This document shows positions 62,794-64,000 of a stretch of 64,000 bases of DNA, one piece after another. The DNA lies in assembly GCA_035463475.1 (NCBI GenBank), contig DATHTE010000087.1, forward strand, positions 1-64,000, written 5' to 3'. Below the pieces are notes generated by a model. It had not been told where the DNA came from, searched no databases, and saw only the letters and a program-made list of their open reading frames with translations. Both the position numbers and the translations under genes were made by a program. The first letter of the stretch is position 1. Each line of letters starts with the position of its first letter. The stretch is from JACPDI01 sp035463475 (GTDB lineage: Bacteria > Acidobacteriota > Vicinamibacteria > Vicinamibacterales > 2-12-FULL-66-21).

Positions 62794-63212
62794 CTAGCGG
62801 CGAGGGTGCAGACTGAGAACGGAACCAATACGATTGAGTATAGCAGCCCTCGTTTGCGGGATCGCTCGAGCGAGTTGTGCAGACCGTACAACATCTTTCC
62901 GATCTCTACCGCGCAACGTTCGCATCTGGCCAAAAGCTCTGAATCCCCGAGTGTCAGCCGCTTGCAGAGTTCGAGCAACGTTTCGAGTTCAGCCTGGGAA
63001 CCGAGTGCGATCGAGACGTGGTTCGCGAACGCGCCCCGACTTCGACGCGAGTGGCCCTCTGCCAAGTTCGCCGGGATCGACACGCCTGCGCGCTGCAACT
63101 GAATGCGGAGCCCGAAGCGTTCCTCCGTTGGTAGCGTGCACCCGAGCTCGTACAGAAGCTGCACCAGGTCCATGCCTCGCTGCCAGACGAGAAGGTCTTT
63201 GTAGGTAGTCAC
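62745..63212 (-). CDS. Four-helix-bundle protein (23S rRNA-intervening-sequence type)
   Basis: 155 residues from GTG 63212, with GGGGA seven bases upstream. The signature TTYKDLLVWQRGMDLVQLLY, QLQRAGVSIPANLAEGH, ALGSQAELETLLELCKRL and SLERSRKR identifies the four-helix-bundle family found as ORFs in rRNA intervening sequences and related to Avd of diversity-generating retroelements. It is not in an rRNA gene here. Its last ~16 residues (ending LASGLWPLTSGL) are translated from array 3, and array 4 lies 105 bases upstream in opposite orientation. Confidence 0.88.
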   Translation of the reverse strand: MTTYKDLLVWQRGMDLVQLLYELGCTLPTEERFGLRIQLQRAGVSIPANLAEGHSRRSRGAFANHVSIALGSQAELETLLELCKRLTLGDSELLARCERCAVEIGKMLYGLHNSLERSRKRGLLYSIVLVPFSVCTLAASLWYLASGLWPLTSGL

Positions 63213-63312
63213 GGCAATTTCCCCACTCGCTACCCGCACGGCAGTACGCAACGCCTGCGTACGAACGCCCCTAGCAGGCGTCCAGACCACAGCGCTGGCA
63301 ATTGCAGTACCG

Positions 63313-63358
<46 letters not shown>

Positions 63359-63375
63359 TAGCATCAACGCTCCCC

Positions 63376-64000
63376 ATGCGCGAGAGCCTCCTCCACAAGG
63401 TCTGGAACGCCCACCGCGTTCGCACACTGCCGAACGGGCAGACGCAGCTGTTCATCGGCCTGCACCTCGTGCACGAGGTCACGAGCCCGCAGGCGTTCGA
63501 CATGCTGCGCGCGCGCGGGTGGCGCGTGCAGTTTCCGGAGCGGACCTTCGCCACCGTCGATCACATCGTCCCCACGGCGGACCAGCGGAGGCCGTTCGCG
63601 GACTTGATGGCCGAGGAAATGATCGCGGCGCTCGAGCGCAACTGCCGCGAGCACGGGATCCCGCTGTTCGACATGTCCACCGGCCGGCAGGGCATCGTGC
63701 ACGTCATCGGCCCGGAGCTCGGGCTGACACAACCGGGAATGACGATCGCCTGCGGTGACAGCCACACCTCCACGCATGGCGCCTTCGGCGCGGTCGCGTT
63801 CGGCATCGGGACGTCACAGGTGCGCGACGTGCTCGCGTCGCAGTGCCTCGCGATGCAGCCGCTGAAGCTGCGCCGGATCGAGGTGACCGGCCGCCTGGGG
63901 GAAGGGGTCTACGCGAAGGACGTCATTCTGTCGATCATCCGCACGCTCGGGGTGGACGGCGGCGCGGGATTCGCCTACGAGTACGCGGGGGACGCGATCG
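63376..64000 (+). CDS. leuC: 3-isopropylmalate dehydratase large subunit (partial, continues past window)
   Basis: 208 codons of the N-terminal part. Visible are LLHKVWNAHRV, LFIGLHLVHEVTSPQAFDML, DHIVPTADQ, FDMSTGRQGIVHVIGPELGL and ACGDSHTSTHGAFGAVAFGI with GTSQVRDVLASQ, matching aconitase-family LeuC. The first cluster Cys (in ACGDSHT) is present; others lie beyond the window. It isomerises 2-isopropylmalate in leucine synthesis. The start is ATG 63376; the array ends shortly upstream and no strong ribosome binding site is seen. Confidence 0.95.
   Translation, partial: MRESLLHKVWNAHRVRTLPNGQTQLFIGLHLVHEVTSPQAFDMLRARGWRVQFPERTFATVDHIVPTADQRRPFADLMAEEMIAALERNCREHGIPLFDMSTGRQGIVHVIGPELGLTQPGMTIACGDSHTSTHGAFGAVAFGIGTSQVRDVLASQCLAMQPLKLRRIEVTGRLGEGVYAKDVILSIIRTLGVDGGAGFAYEYAGDAI

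Overview
The window is a GC-rich, densely coded bacterial chromosome segment built around the replication-origin gene cluster. The order rpmH-rnpA-yidD-yidC-khpB-mnmE-mnmG-rsmG-parA-parB runs on the minus strand and dnaA-dnaN-gyrB-gyrA on the plus strand. High GC, UpxY-type NusG, SpoIIE/GAF phosphatases, a DUF5658 protein and intergenic seven-base tandem arrays suggest Acidobacteriota, perhaps Vicinamibacteria. That assignment is inference from gene style; no rRNA or tRNA gene was seen.

Layout. 1-8.4 kb: tail of an unknown gene, DUF5658 membrane protein, a Kbl/BioF-type PLP enzyme, a membrane SpoIIE phosphatase, a large M1 peptidase, a solitary NuoG-like subunit and CcdA. 8.4-18.6 kb: lipid kinase, GAF membrane protein, PDZ protein, OB-fold lipoprotein, divergent class A beta-lactamase, GAF-GAF-SpoIIE phosphatase, FabZ-like dehydratase, HExxH membrane protein, 48-residue membrane protein, OB-HD nuclease, EamA transporter and Lrp regulator. 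18.6-25.1 kb: SDR, hybrid histidine kinase, FliA/WhiG-type sigma factor, and an excisionase-like HTH with a DHp-only kinase fragment divergent from an NtrC-type regulator. 25.1-35.2 kb: dus, NusG-like factor, SurA-like foldase, mfd, DUF1059, rfaE2, Wzt/Wzm-type ABC exporter and PP2C. 35.2-41.3 kb: ATP synthase operon atpF'-F-H-A-G-D-C, with subunits a and c absent. 41.4-51.1 kb: selD and the parBA-rsmG-mnmGE-khpB-yidCD-rnpA-rpmH cluster. 51.1-59.2 kb: candidate origin regions, dnaA, dnaN, gyrB, gyrA. 59.2-64 kb: two paralogous lipoproteins, uvrD/pcrA, a four-helix-bundle gene and the start of leuC.

Main observations. (1) selD is longer than a standard gene call: an ATG at 42454 opens a reading frame with an in-frame TGA at the catalytic Cys/Sec position, followed at once by a strong SECIS-like hairpin, so SelD is probably itself a selenoprotein. 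(2) Seven-base tandem arrays (CCTCTGG/CCTCTGA) occupy four gene gaps. A related array lies in frame inside dus and encodes 16 residues. Two arrays in opposite orientation flank a four-helix-bundle gene; one of them supplies its stop codon and also abuts the uvrD start codon. (3) A palindrome GGGGTCnGACCCC recurs at three gene boundaries. (4) A mini histidine-kinase fragment, HTH protein, NtrC regulator and sigma factor lie together and may form a split signalling module.

Functionally the centre of the window is housekeeping: replication start, chromosome partition, tRNA U34 modification, membrane insertion and ATP synthesis. The left half is richer in signalling (three PP2C/SpoIIE phosphatases, one hybrid kinase, one sigma factor, one NtrC regulator) and cell-envelope functions.
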